DNA from: Oscillospiraceae bacterium
GTDB lineage: Bacteria; Bacillota; Clostridia; Oscillospirales; Ruminococcaceae
Assembly (NCBI GenBank): GCA_900768125.1
Contig: CAAGBS010000038.1
Location: 62,001 to 126,000 of the forward strand
Length of the DNA: 64,000 bases
Direction of reading: 5' to 3'
This document shows positions 1 to 8,138 of this stretch, piece after piece. Below the pieces are notes generated by a model. It saw nothing but the letters and a program-made list of their open reading frames with translations, ran no database searches and was not told the origin of the DNA. A program made the translations under genes and the position numbers. How positions within the stretch are numbered: the first letter of the stretch is position 1; every line of letters starts with the position of its first letter.

Positions 1-514
1 TGTGCTTGTGCAGGAACTCTATCGGGTCCTCGATGGTGATTATATGCCCGCTCCTGCTCTGATTTATCCTGTTGAGAATGCAGGAAAGCGTAGTTGACTT
101 ACCGCTGCTCGCCACGCCGGTTATCAGCACGATGCCGCTCTTGCACTCGCTCAGCTGCATGACCTGCTCCGGAATACCCAGCTTTTCAGAATCCGGCAGG
201 TCGAACGGAACATATCTCAGCACAGCGGAGAACGACCCTCTCTGCTTGTAAATATTCACACGGAATCTTCCCACGCCCGGGACCGAAAGCGAAAAGTCCT
301 TTTCCCGCTCGGGGAGCTGGTCTTCGGTGATATCTCTCTTTGCGAGCCGGAATATCTGCAGCACAAGATTCCTGGTGTCGTCCGTTGAAAGGATAACATC
401 GTTAAGTTCGTACATTTTCCCGTGCGCCTTGAAGCTGAGGACCGCGCCGCAGACTATAAAAATATCCGCCGCCTGATTTTCTGCCGCTTTTTTCAGGATC
501 TCAAGAATATCCAT
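1..514 (-). CDS. pilT: PilT-family type IV pilus ATPase (3' part outside window)
   Basis: Only the first 171 codons are present; the gene runs off the left edge. The translation has the PilT/GspE ATPase layout: an N-terminal domain (about 1-100), then Walker A GVASSGKST at residues 133-141 and the start of the Asp-box IEDPIE at 161-166. PilT-type hexamers power pilus retraction; in small Gram-positive systems a PilT-like protein may be the only motor. The ATG at 512-514 follows GGAG with good spacing, 16 bases after the previous stop. It is the last gene seen of a filament locus with a GspF platform and four pilin-like proteins. No PilB/GspE extension ATPase is visible, so whether this is a retraction or assembly ATPase cannot be settled here. 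Confidence 0.88.
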   Translation of the reverse strand, partial: MDILEILKKAAENQAADIFIVCGAVLSFKAHGKMYELNDVILSTDDTRNLVLQIFRLAKRDITEDQLPEREKDFSLSVPGVGRFRVNIYKQRGSFSAVLRYVPFDLPDSEKLGIPEQVMQLSECKSGIVLITGVASSGKSTTLSCILNRINQSRSGHIITIEDPIEFLHKH

Positions 515-530
515 ATAATTACTCCTTTAA

Positions 531-1034
531 TCAGTGATCTCCAACTAAATCGCCGCCGTCCCAGACTGACGGGTGGCTGTCTTCGATCGCATTATTTTCA
601 GTACAGCTCCAGCCGGTAATATCGAATCTGTCACCCGCCGGTGCGCTGAAAAACACCACGCTCACAGCAAGGGACTGCCTGCCGTTCATCTCAATGGAAT
701 ACTCCACCTCAACCCCGCCGGGAACGCTCCGCGCAGTAACGCCCTCGACCGCGGAAGCCGCTTCTGTAAAGCTCTCCTGAAAATCGAATCCGCCGACCGC
801 CTCAGCCGCAAGCCCGTCAAGCACCGCAAGCTTTTTCTTGGCGGCAATGTCCGCGTCGTAGTACTGCTGAGTGAACCCATCGCTCCGTGCGCTCATTTTT
901 TCGCTCGAATAGACCGCCTGAAAGCTGAGCACCGCAAAAATAGTCAGGCAGATGACAGTGAATATCAGCATGATGGAAACATATCCCACTCCGACTGTAC
1001 CGCCGCTTCCTCCTTTTTTCTCATGGTCAGCCAA
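531..1034 (-). CDS. Small single-pass membrane protein of the filament locus
   Basis: About 167 aa. A glycine-rich N-terminus is followed by one hydrophobic segment (about residues 16-40) and a polar ectodomain ending in a Trp/Cys-containing strand region. This is the topology of a minor pseudopilin, but there is no G|FxxxE prepilin site. The start is uncertain. I chose TTG at 1034 because a strong GGGAGG lies eight bases upstream and it overlaps the previous stop by eight bases, typical of translational coupling; an ATG at 1058 would overlap 32 bases and place the Shine-Dalgarno inside the gene. Function is inferred only from position between DUF4860/pilin-like genes and pilT. Confidence 0.6.
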   Translation of the reverse strand: MADHEKKGGSGGTVGVGYVSIMLIFTVICLTIFAVLSFQAVYSSEKMSARSDGFTQQYYDADIAAKKKLAVLDGLAAEAVGGFDFQESFTEAASAVEGVTARSVPGGVEVEYSIEMNGRQSLAVSVVFFSAPAGDRFDITGWSCTENNAIEDSHPSVWDGGDLVGDH

Positions 1035-1503
1035 CTGCAGCACCTCCCTCCGGCGCATAGGAACCGCATTTCAGCGAGTAGACCGGCGTTCTTTCCTCAC
1101 CAAGGCTGTCGTAGAACTCCACCGTAAGTTCGGAATAAACTCCTGCTCCGGTCTTCTCCTCCGTCTCGCTCAGAAGCAGAATGATCTCCGCCTGGTCTGT
1201 CGAGCTCACCGGATAGAATCCGCTGTCCAGCCCTACCTCCGCATTGCCGGAAAAGCCGCGCATATCCGCCCCCAGCGCCAGATTCACCGATTTCTGCACA
1301 TCAGCGGTGACGGAATAAGCCTCCGCTATCGACTGCGCACAGAGAGCGGCGCTCTGTCTCTGGCGGCTCCGGCGCTCCAGCCCGTCAGCGGAAGCGAACA
1401 CACGGATTATCACTGCGAACGAAATAACGAAAAACAGAAGCGCGATTATCATTTCCGCGTACAGCAGGTTATTCGGTTTTCTGTTGACTCTCAGAGTGCT
1501 CAC
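1027..1503 (-). CDS. Pilin-like membrane protein with degenerate prepilin N-terminus
   Basis: 158 aa, GTG start overlapping the upstream stop by four bases (GTGA), so translation is coupled. The N-terminus is a short basic leader followed by LLYAEMIIALLFF, closely resembling the post-cleavage start of type IV pilins including a glutamate near +5, but lacking the glycine normally cut by prepilin peptidase. The rest is a soluble domain with one Cys near the C-terminus. It sits in an unbroken operon with a GspF platform and PilT, which supports a minor-pilin role. The exact family is not recognised. Confidence 0.62.
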   Translation of the reverse strand: MSTLRVNRKPNNLLYAEMIIALLFFVISFAVIIRVFASADGLERRSRQRQSAALCAQSIAEAYSVTADVQKSVNLALGADMRGFSGNAEVGLDSGFYPVSSTDQAEIILLLSETEEKTGAGVYSELTVEFYDSLGEERTPVYSLKCGSYAPEGGAAVG

Positions 1504-1949
1504 CCTTTCCTGACAAGTATCACCGAGCTGCTGGCGCCGCTCCCGACTGTTATCTCATAAAGCCCGTCATGCTCCGTGATATCCAGCGATGAGGCGCTGG
1601 AGATAAGCTCCCCGCCGTCCGCCGAAATATCCCCGCCCGGGACTGTATTCTTCTCGTAAAGCCCGCCGTCCCCGCAGTAGATGACGCTTACCGTGCCGCC
1701 GCTCTCTATTGCGGCAGCCGAGCCGCCCTCCAGCAGGGTGACGTTTTCAGCCGCGCGTAGCTTGTTGGATATGTATTTTATCGAAGCGGCAGTGCCGAAA
1801 GACTGCTGATATCCCGTCTTTATCCGCCCGTAGGTATCGGCGGCGACAGCGACCGCCATCAGCATGCACACCGCAAACAGCACGAACAGCAGCATGCTCC
1901 CGACTGCGGAAGCGGTGTCGGCGAGATTCCTGCCCTTATAATCCCTCAT
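1500..1949 (-). CDS. DUF4860-like pilin-related membrane protein
   Basis: 149 aa. N-terminal basic stretch, one strongly hydrophobic helix (about residues 16-38), then a beta-rich ectodomain. The pattern matches DUF4860 proteins, which in Clostridia are encoded beside GspF and PilT genes. It has no recognisable prepilin peptidase motif. It starts three bases after the upstream pilin-like gene stops and overlaps the next gene by four bases. Probable role: minor component of an envelope-spanning filament or secretion pseudopilus (inference from family and operon). Confidence 0.6.
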   Translation of the reverse strand: MRDYKGRNLADTASAVGSMLLFVLFAVCMLMAVAVAADTYGRIKTGYQQSFGTAASIKYISNKLRAAENVTLLEGGSAAAIESGGTVSVIYCGDGGLYEKNTVPGGDISADGGELISSASSLDITEHDGLYEITVGSGASSSVILVRKG

Positions 1950-1952
1950 AAA

Positions 1953-2267
1953 TTACCTCCGGATAACGGTGACAGTCGGGCGGACGTTTGCCGCGAAGCA
2001 CTCGTAATGCACCAGGTATTTTTCGTGGTCGAACACCACGCCGTAGCTTTCGGTGAGATACTCCAGGCTGTCCGGATAAACTCCCTCGACCGCATAGCAC
2101 AGCGTTACTCCGTTCTCCACCGACTGCCTAACCTGAGCCAGCCTTTCCTCCTCCGAAGCGCTGGAAGCGTTATGCAGCGCCGCGACCAGCCAGACAATCA
2201 TCACAGCGAACACAGCCGCGCCGAGTATCCCGGATATCACGCCGCGCGAACCGGAAAAACGTTTCAT
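1953..2267 (-). CDS. Candidate pilin or pseudopilin subunit
   Basis: 104 aa. Start taken at 2267 (MKRFSG), preceded by GGAG at suitable spacing and 19 bases after the platform gene; the longer reading frame from 2294 would overlap that gene. A short basic leader ends at SRG, followed by a hydrophobic helix and a small soluble domain containing GVYPDSLEYL, a motif common just after the helix of type II/IV pilins (GxYPxxLxxL). The +5 glutamate is replaced by isoleucine. It directly follows the GspF gene, the usual place of the major pilin or GspG. Moderately confident as a pilin-like protein, unsure of processing. Confidence 0.6.
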   Translation of the reverse strand: MKRFSGSRGVISGILGAAVFAVMIVWLVAALHNASSASEEERLAQVRQSVENGVTLCYAVEGVYPDSLEYLTESYGVVFDHEKYLVHYECFAANVRPTVTVIRR

Positions 2268-2286
2268 AAGAATCACTCCGTTCCTG

Positions 2287-3336
2287 TCAGCCAAGCACTG
2301 CCATAATATTCATCAGCGGTATCATCAGCATGAGCAGGATAGCGCCTATCATAAGCCCGAGGATAACGATTATCGCAGGCTCTATCATGGCGGTGATATT
2401 CGTCAGGCTGCGGGAAGCTTCCTCGCCGTAGGCGTCGCTTATCCGCTTCCACACGCCCTCAAAGCAGCCGGAGTTATAGCCCAGCTTCAGCGACTTTGCG
2501 TACAGCGGCGGCAGGAATCCGCTCTCGATTATCGCGTCCGGGAAGTTCACCCCGTCGATGACGCGCTTTTCGCATTCCTCGTATTTTTTTCTGATACGGC
2601 CGTCCGTGATAAAGTTTTTCAGGTCGGAATGCAGCATCATTTCCGCCGGAGAAACGCCCGCCGAAACGGTGACGCAGATAGCCTTCGTGATGTCCGCGAG
2701 CGCCAGCTTTTCCGAAATGCCCCTTGTGAACGGCAGCACGCTGAACAGCTTCCGCAGACCGCCGCCGGTCTTCCTGACCGCCGACAGCAGCGCTGTGACT
2801 CCCGAAACGGCGATTATAGCCAGCAGAACTATCATGATGATAACTCCAGACCTGTAAGCCATGTCCACCGTCTGCTGTACCGCGCCGCTGACCGAGCTGT
2901 CAAACTGCGAGAAAATATCACCGAACATCGGAATGACCATCACTACCAGCACGATGATAACTACCGTCATCATCAGGAGCAGCATCATCGGGTGGAGCAC
3001 AGCGGAGCGCAGCATTCTGCGGATATCGTCCCGCTCGTCGTAGTATTCCGCCAGCCCGCGGAGTACGTCCTCCAGCTTGCCGCTCATCTCGCCGAGCGCG
3101 ACCATGTCGACCGCATATTCCGGAAAGCGCCCGGTCTCGCGCAGAGCCTTTGACAGCGGAGCGCCCATGTCTATCTGCTCGGATACCTCATGGCAGGCAG
3201 CCACGAGGGTCTTGTCGTCATGCTCGGAGCACAGCAGTCCCAGCCCGTCGGAAATGCTCATTCCCGAGCCGAGTATCATAGCGAGCTGCTCGCAGAGAAA
3301 TTCCACCTGAGCATAAGTAAGTCTCTTTGCTCTCAT
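2287..3336 (-). CDS. GspF/PilC-type inner-membrane platform protein
   Basis: 349 aa. Two T2SSF domains are visible: a first helical bundle containing LAMILGSGMSISDGLGLL, a TM pair around residues 130-190, and a second bundle ending in a C-terminal TM helix. These proteins form the membrane platform that couples the hexameric ATPase to pilin insertion. The ATG at 3336 follows GGAGGACAAAAGA, 16 bases after the transglutaminase gene; the frame is open further upstream (to 3384) but that would overlap the preceding gene. Next downstream is the candidate pilin. Family assignment is firm; which filament it builds is not. Confidence 0.9.
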   Translation of the reverse strand: MRAKRLTYAQVEFLCEQLAMILGSGMSISDGLGLLCSEHDDKTLVAACHEVSEQIDMGAPLSKALRETGRFPEYAVDMVALGEMSGKLEDVLRGLAEYYDERDDIRRMLRSAVLHPMMLLLMMTVVIIVLVVMVIPMFGDIFSQFDSSVSGAVQQTVDMAYRSGVIIMIVLLAIIAVSGVTALLSAVRKTGGGLRKLFSVLPFTRGISEKLALADITKAICVTVSAGVSPAEMMLHSDLKNFITDGRIRKKYEECEKRVIDGVNFPDAIIESGFLPPLYAKSLKLGYNSGCFEGVWKRISDAYGEEASRSLTNITAMIEPAIIVILGLMIGAILLMLMIPLMNIMAVLG

Positions 3337-3352
3337 TCTTTTGTCCTCCGGT

Positions 3353-4594
3353 CTAGTAGTAGTACACAGCGGCGTAATTCGCACTGTTCTGTATATATTC
3401 AGCGATTTTTTCCTTGTTGGACGAGCCTGCGTAGAACGTTGCGTCCACGATGTTGTAGCCCTTTCTCGCCAGCAGGAGTTCCGGGGTTATCCACCCGGTC
3501 TCATCTGTCCACACTTCGTTCCATGCGTGGTAGATGTTGTCCGCAGCGTAGCCGATGACCAGCCTTGCGGGTATCTCCTGCGAGCGCAGCATAGCCGCCA
3601 TCAGAGAAGCGTAGTCGTAGCATATCCCAGACTTCTTTTTCAGCACGCTGTCCGGGTCGGGGACATACCCGCTCTTGACTGTCGCCGCAAGCTGAGTGTC
3701 ATAAGTAACATTGTCGGTCACCCAGCCGAAGACCGCCGCGAGCTTCTCTATCTCGGCGGACTTCCCCGCGCACAGTTCCGCAGCTTTTTTCACGCAGGAA
3801 GACCCCTGCGAAAAATTCACATACTTGTTAGGGTACAGAAACGGAGAGACCTCGCTTCTCAGCTTCACTGTAAATTCAGTCTCCAGCGATTTCGAATATT
3901 TATCGCCCTCGGTCTGCTCGTAAATCTGTATCTTGTAAGTACCGCTGCCGCAGGAGACCGGGAAATATTCCGTGACTCCCCCGCCCGCAACATCGTGGTC
4001 GTAGGTCCTGTCGCCGCAGACCATACGCAGCTTGACCCGCTTTCCTGACTCATTCCAGCATACCGAAACATAGCCCTCTGAGCAGTTGCTGTAATCCACC
4101 AGCACCTTGTCGTTGGAAGCGGTATCCTTCCCCGGAGAAAGCGGCACCCTGACCTCCGGGATAACAACCTTTACAGGCTCCGGGGGCGCGGTCTCAGCCG
4201 GGGTAGTCGTAGTCTGAGCGGTCGTTTCAGGCGTAGTCTGCGCAGTAGTCGTGGTCTGAACGCTCTGCGAAGTCTGAGCGGCTGAAATCTCGCCGGTCTG
4301 TGCCGCCTGCCCATCCTCAGACTGCACCTCGTCAGACGCGTTTTCAGTGCAGTCCGGCGATTCAGCGCTCTCAGCCGTATCCGATTCCCCGGATTGCTCC
4401 CGGCTGACCGGGATATCCTCCGAAGCGGCTCCGTGGGATCCTTCCGCAGGCTCCTCACTGTCCGCAGTCTCAGAAACCATCACCGGCTCAGTCTGACTGC
4501 TGACCGGCGAAGACGGCTCCTGCGAAACAGCGCCGGAGCAGCCGCTCAGCGTGAGTATCGCCGCCAGAAGCGCAGCAATTTTTATTCTGTTCAA
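3353..4594 (-). CDS. Lipoprotein with transglutaminase-like (papain-fold) domain
   Basis: 413 aa. The N-terminus is a lipoprotein signal peptide with lipobox LSGC (Cys19), so the protein should be anchored outside the membrane. Residues about 20-140 are a Ser/Glu/Thr-rich disordered linker with Thr-Gln repeats, then a beta-sandwich-like region, then a transglutaminase core at the C-terminus with the Cys (SGICYDYASL), His (YHAWNEVW) and Asp (NIVDATF) in order. The catalytic triad looks intact. Proteins of this fold act as proteases, peptidoglycan or amide hydrolases, or crosslinkers. It lies 16 bases before the platform gene, suggesting co-expression with the filament locus; an envelope-remodelling role is inference. 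Confidence 0.85.
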   Translation of the reverse strand: MNRIKIAALLAAILTLSGCSGAVSQEPSSPVSSQTEPVMVSETADSEEPAEGSHGAASEDIPVSREQSGESDTAESAESPDCTENASDEVQSEDGQAAQTGEISAAQTSQSVQTTTTAQTTPETTAQTTTTPAETAPPEPVKVVIPEVRVPLSPGKDTASNDKVLVDYSNCSEGYVSVCWNESGKRVKLRMVCGDRTYDHDVAGGGVTEYFPVSCGSGTYKIQIYEQTEGDKYSKSLETEFTVKLRSEVSPFLYPNKYVNFSQGSSCVKKAAELCAGKSAEIEKLAAVFGWVTDNVTYDTQLAATVKSGYVPDPDSVLKKKSGICYDYASLMAAMLRSQEIPARLVIGYAADNIYHAWNEVWTDETGWITPELLLARKGYNIVDATFYAGSSNKEKIAEYIQNSANYAAVYYY

Positions 4595-4623
4595 GAACCC
4601 GCCTCCTTTCGCCGAAAGATTAA

Positions 4624-7600
4624 TCAGCGTTTAAGCCTGAGATTTCTCAGCAGCAGATAGTTGTCGTCCACCGTGCTAAATACATGCCGGATGCTGCCGC
4701 TGAGTATCTCGGTGATGTACTCTCCGGTCTGCCGGTAAAACTCGTCCTCATAGTGGACGATATGCGCTCCGCCCAGCGGGAAGCTGTCCGAAGCATAGAA
4801 ATGCTTTGAAATGTCGATGACATAGCACCCCGTGACGCTCGCGAAGCGCTCCTCGCACAGCGAGATGAACTTTTTCTTTATCTCGTACATTCCGTCGTCG
4901 TCAAGCTGCTCCAGCCTGTTGTCGAGGGTGATACACCTGTCCTTTGGCTCTGTCTTTATCAGAATTATATGCTCGCCGTACTTTTCGAGTATCATTTTCG
5001 CGAACCGCGTTATCATCTCGAAGCAGTATTTCATGTCGCGCTTCTCAAACAGGAAGCATTCCCGGCAGTCCTTCTGAATGCTCTTATAGAAATCCGTCCT
5101 GCAGATGAAGTCGTCTATCTCGAAAAGGCTTCCCTTGTAGTCAGCCATGCGGCATATCAGGTCGTACATATCCAGCAGTATCCACTGGGATTCGCTGCCC
5201 TTGATGTCCGCGTCTCCGCTGCGCAGGAATGAATCCTGCATGGTGCGTCTGCGCCACTTATTGCCGCAGAAAGCCTCCGCTCCCTCGGGCAGCTTTAAGT
5301 CCACCGGGTTTTCAAACGCCAGAATGGGCGCCTGCTTGAAGATGTAGGTGCCGATGTAGGCGTCCTTGCTCCTGTTTGCGGACTCCCTCGAGACGCAGCT
5401 TCCCCAGATGTCCAGCGTCATGCGGTTGAGCGCCGCAACGTACCGCTTCATCTGCTGCTTTCCGCGCAGCAGGAATGCAAGCTCCGCGCTGTCCTCCTTG
5501 ACTGAAGCGCCTATCTCAGCGGAAAGCAGCTTCACCATCTTCCTGAGGATATTGTATTTCCCGCGGAAAGCCGATTCGAAGAACTCATACGACCTGTCGA
5601 GGTGCCCGTTGAGCAGCGCGTTGATTATCTCCGCCGCGCTGATGAGTTCCCCCGCGCCGGGGTCGTCCGCGAAAAACTCCCGCACGGACATAAGTCCGGT
5701 GTTCCCGGCGCGCTTCAGCTTCATCAGCCGGAAGCAGTTGCGCGAGATAAAGTCCACGGAAGTATATGCGATAAGCTGGTCGGCGGCACAGTCCATGTCC
5801 AGCAGCCAGCCATGATAAGCCCGCGCGGTCATGCTGTCGTAGTACTTCATGACGCGACCGAACCAGATTTCCTCGTCCGGGATATAAACGCTGGTCCTGC
5901 CGCTGCCTGACGTGAGTTTCTCAGCCGCTTTGTAGCAGTCGAGGTAGTAGTCAGGCTCGTAGTCTGCGCCGTCCGAGTCAGCCATGAGATAGCCCCCCGC
6001 GAGGTCTACCGTCATCGGGTGGACGATGCTGATGAAATAGTCCTCCATCGCGCGCATGAAGCGGTTGACATTGCTCTTTACCGGAACATTCCTCAGTTCC
6101 GAACCCTTAGCGCCCTTACTGTTCAGCTGATGCCGGAACAGGATTATCCTCCCGCCGGGAACTGCTGAGAGAAGCTTCTCCGCATACCGCTTAACGAGCG
6201 GCTTCCAGATATTTTCCCCGAACGGCGGATTTATTTTAGTGAAGCTGTCCCGCTCCGACTTGAACCATTCCGCAGCCCGGAATCCCCTGTAATTCGAGAA
6301 AAAGCAGGGTTCTTCCCCGACCTCTCCTCCAAACTTCCAGCACGCGAGCGCAGCCGCCGCATAGAAATCCACCGCGCAGTAATCCGGCGCGGAATCCTTT
6401 ACCGCACCCGCGATATCCTTGCACATATCCAGCCTGAGACGCGGCTCCGCATTCTCGGGCACTGCCTCCGCGGGAGCCGCCTTTGCGCAGCCGAGCGAAA
6501 GCTGGGAAAGCCGCATTCCGGTCTTATCCAGCCTGAATCCATTCCCCTGACTGAATATCCTACCCAGCAGCACCGAGCCGCTGAGGAATATTTTCGGGCG
6601 GTAGGCGAAGCAGTTTATCCGCTTGCCGATGGCTTCCCGCGTGCGCCGCAGCGAAGCCGCGCTTTCCGCGCTGTGCGGGGGATAGACCGGAACTATCTCC
6701 GCGCCCCACTCTCTGTCCTCGGTCAAGCACGGAATGTAAGAGCAGCGGGTCGAGATACCGCTTTCAGTGCGGGTCAGTTCCACGCGCAGCACAGCGCTGT
6801 CGCGGTTGCCCTGCATTTCGTTCATCGTGGTGAGGAAGTTGCCGAGGGAAAACGCGCACGGAACGCGCCGTCCGTCAGCAGAAGCAATATAGCTGAACCT
6901 CTGCACAAGGTGCGGGTGCGAGCCTATGATAAGATCAGCGCCCGCGTCCGCCATGAACTGCGCTTCTTCCACCTGGCTGCGCCTTACCCTCGCGGAGTTC
7001 ATAACTCCCCAGTGCTGATAGGCGGCGATATATTCCGCGCCCATGCCCCGCGCAGCGTTGACAAGCTCGGTGAAATACTCCCGGCTGTACGCCGCGTTAG
7101 GGTTCACGAATCCGCTTTTTGAAAGGTCCCAGCCGGTGTTGTTGGTTATCATCGTGACCGCGATGAAAGCGACCTTGATTCCCCTGACAGATATCATCAC
7201 CGGATTGCACCCCAGGCTTCCGATATTCTGCATACCGCAGCGGCGTATCTCGTCGGCGGCGGCTTTTAGCCCCTCCGCGCCGCAGTCGGAGTTGTGATTG
7301 TTCGCGGTGACGAGCGCGCCGAATCCAGCCTCCGCGACAGCAGAGATGAACGTAGACGGCGAGTTGCAGTTAGGCGCGCCGGTGTGCAGCCTGAGCTGCT
7401 CAAACTCAAACGGCGCGCGGTCGATGCTGGTGGTCTCCAGCACACCGACAGCCAGGTCCGCCCCGGAAAGCATACTCCTTACCCGCCTGAAAGTGTCGTG
7501 ATAGTCGTGCTGATGACCCTCGCCGAGTCTCTGCTGCTTCACTGCGCACATGATATCGCCCGTGAACATCATCACAGCACTGGAACGCCTTGTTGAAAGG

Positions 7601-8121
7601 CTTCGCGCGACCTCCACCCTGGTCGTGAAAGTCTGCCGGTTCTCCGAGGTTATCGTGATGTTTGCAGTTCCTGCGGAAAGCCCGGTCACCTGCCCAAGCG
7701 CGTCCACCGAGACTATCTCCGGCGAATCCGAGACGAAATGCGCCTGCGGAACGCGGTTAGCCTCCTCCCAGAAAAGCTGGGCTGTTTCGCCGAGGTCAAG
7801 GCACACGACCTTCTGCGCTGTGAGCTTCAGCGATATCGGCACGAACCGTACGCGCTTTGAATGCTCCCCAAGCACCTCGTTGCCGTCCCTGTTGACGTAA
7901 GCGCAGACCTCCGCGAAGTACTCCCGCCCGTTAGTGAAGCCGAGGATAGTACGGGAGCAGCCCTGGGCGTACCTCGCTTTAATAACCTTTTCCGGCTCGT
8001 TCCCATCGTAGAAAAACATTCGGTAACCCGCCGCGCCGCTGACTGCATCCCATGAAAGAACCGCGCTCTTATCCCTGCCGCATACCCTGAAATTCTGTGG
8101 TGCCTTTAGTTCTAGTGCCAT
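4624..8121 (-). CDS. Multidomain CapA-like (PGA_cap) protein fused to a DUF6270 domain
   Basis: 1165 aa, no signal peptide. Domains in order: fibronectin III-like (about 8-93), bacterial Ig-like group 2 (about 96-172), a CapA/PgsA metallophosphatase-like domain (about 181-470; FTGDIM, ANNHNSDCG, HWGVM and IGSHPHLVQ), a middle region of about 400 residues I do not recognise, and a C-terminal DUF6270 domain (about 905-1140) opening with GSCVSRES, an SGNH-hydrolase-like start. CapA proteins act in poly-gamma-glutamate capsule formation; DUF6270 is often linked to polysaccharide loci. The order is unusual because Ig/fn3 domains normally imply export, yet no leader is seen. It is encoded 17 bases after the helical-toroid gene and shares its promoter. 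Confidence 0.8.
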   Translation of the reverse strand: MALELKAPQNFRVCGRDKSAVLSWDAVSGAAGYRMFFYDGNEPEKVIKARYAQGCSRTILGFTNGREYFAEVCAYVNRDGNEVLGEHSKRVRFVPISLKLTAQKVVCLDLGETAQLFWEEANRVPQAHFVSDSPEIVSVDALGQVTGLSAGTANITITSENRQTFTTRVEVARSLSTRRSSAVMMFTGDIMCAVKQQRLGEGHQHDYHDTFRRVRSMLSGADLAVGVLETTSIDRAPFEFEQLRLHTGAPNCNSPSTFISAVAEAGFGALVTANNHNSDCGAEGLKAAADEIRRCGMQNIGSLGCNPVMISVRGIKVAFIAVTMITNNTGWDLSKSGFVNPNAAYSREYFTELVNAARGMGAEYIAAYQHWGVMNSARVRRSQVEEAQFMADAGADLIIGSHPHLVQRFSYIASADGRRVPCAFSLGNFLTTMNEMQGNRDSAVLRVELTRTESGISTRCSYIPCLTEDREWGAEIVPVYPPHSAESAASLRRTREAIGKRINCFAYRPKIFLSGSVLLGRIFSQGNGFRLDKTGMRLSQLSLGCAKAAPAEAVPENAEPRLRLDMCKDIAGAVKDSAPDYCAVDFYAAAALACWKFGGEVGEEPCFFSNYRGFRAAEWFKSERDSFTKINPPFGENIWKPLVKRYAEKLLSAVPGGRIILFRHQLNSKGAKGSELRNVPVKSNVNRFMRAMEDYFISIVHPMTVDLAGGYLMADSDGADYEPDYYLDCYKAAEKLTSGSGRTSVYIPDEEIWFGRVMKYYDSMTARAYHGWLLDMDCAADQLIAYTSVDFISRNCFRLMKLKRAGNTGLMSVREFFADDPGAGELISAAEIINALLNGHLDRSYEFFESAFRGKYNILRKMVKLLSAEIGASVKEDSAELAFLLRGKQQMKRYVAALNRMTLDIWGSCVSRESANRSKDAYIGTYIFKQAPILAFENPVDLKLPEGAEAFCGNKWRRRTMQDSFLRSGDADIKGSESQWILLDMYDLICRMADYKGSLFEIDDFICRTDFYKSIQKDCRECFLFEKRDMKYCFEMITRFAKMILEKYGEHIILIKTEPKDRCITLDNRLEQLDDDGMYEIKKKFISLCEERFASVTGCYVIDISKHFYASDSFPLGGAHIVHYEDEFYRQTGEYITEILSGSIRHVFSTVDDNYLLLRNLRLKR

Positions 8122-8138
8122 AGTTATCGCTCCCCGCG

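Noticed and set aside
573..1127. Long plus-strand reading frame opposite the pilin-like genes
   Set aside because: It is the antisense shadow of GC-biased third positions in the minus-strand genes; no ribosome site and Arg/His-rich composition.
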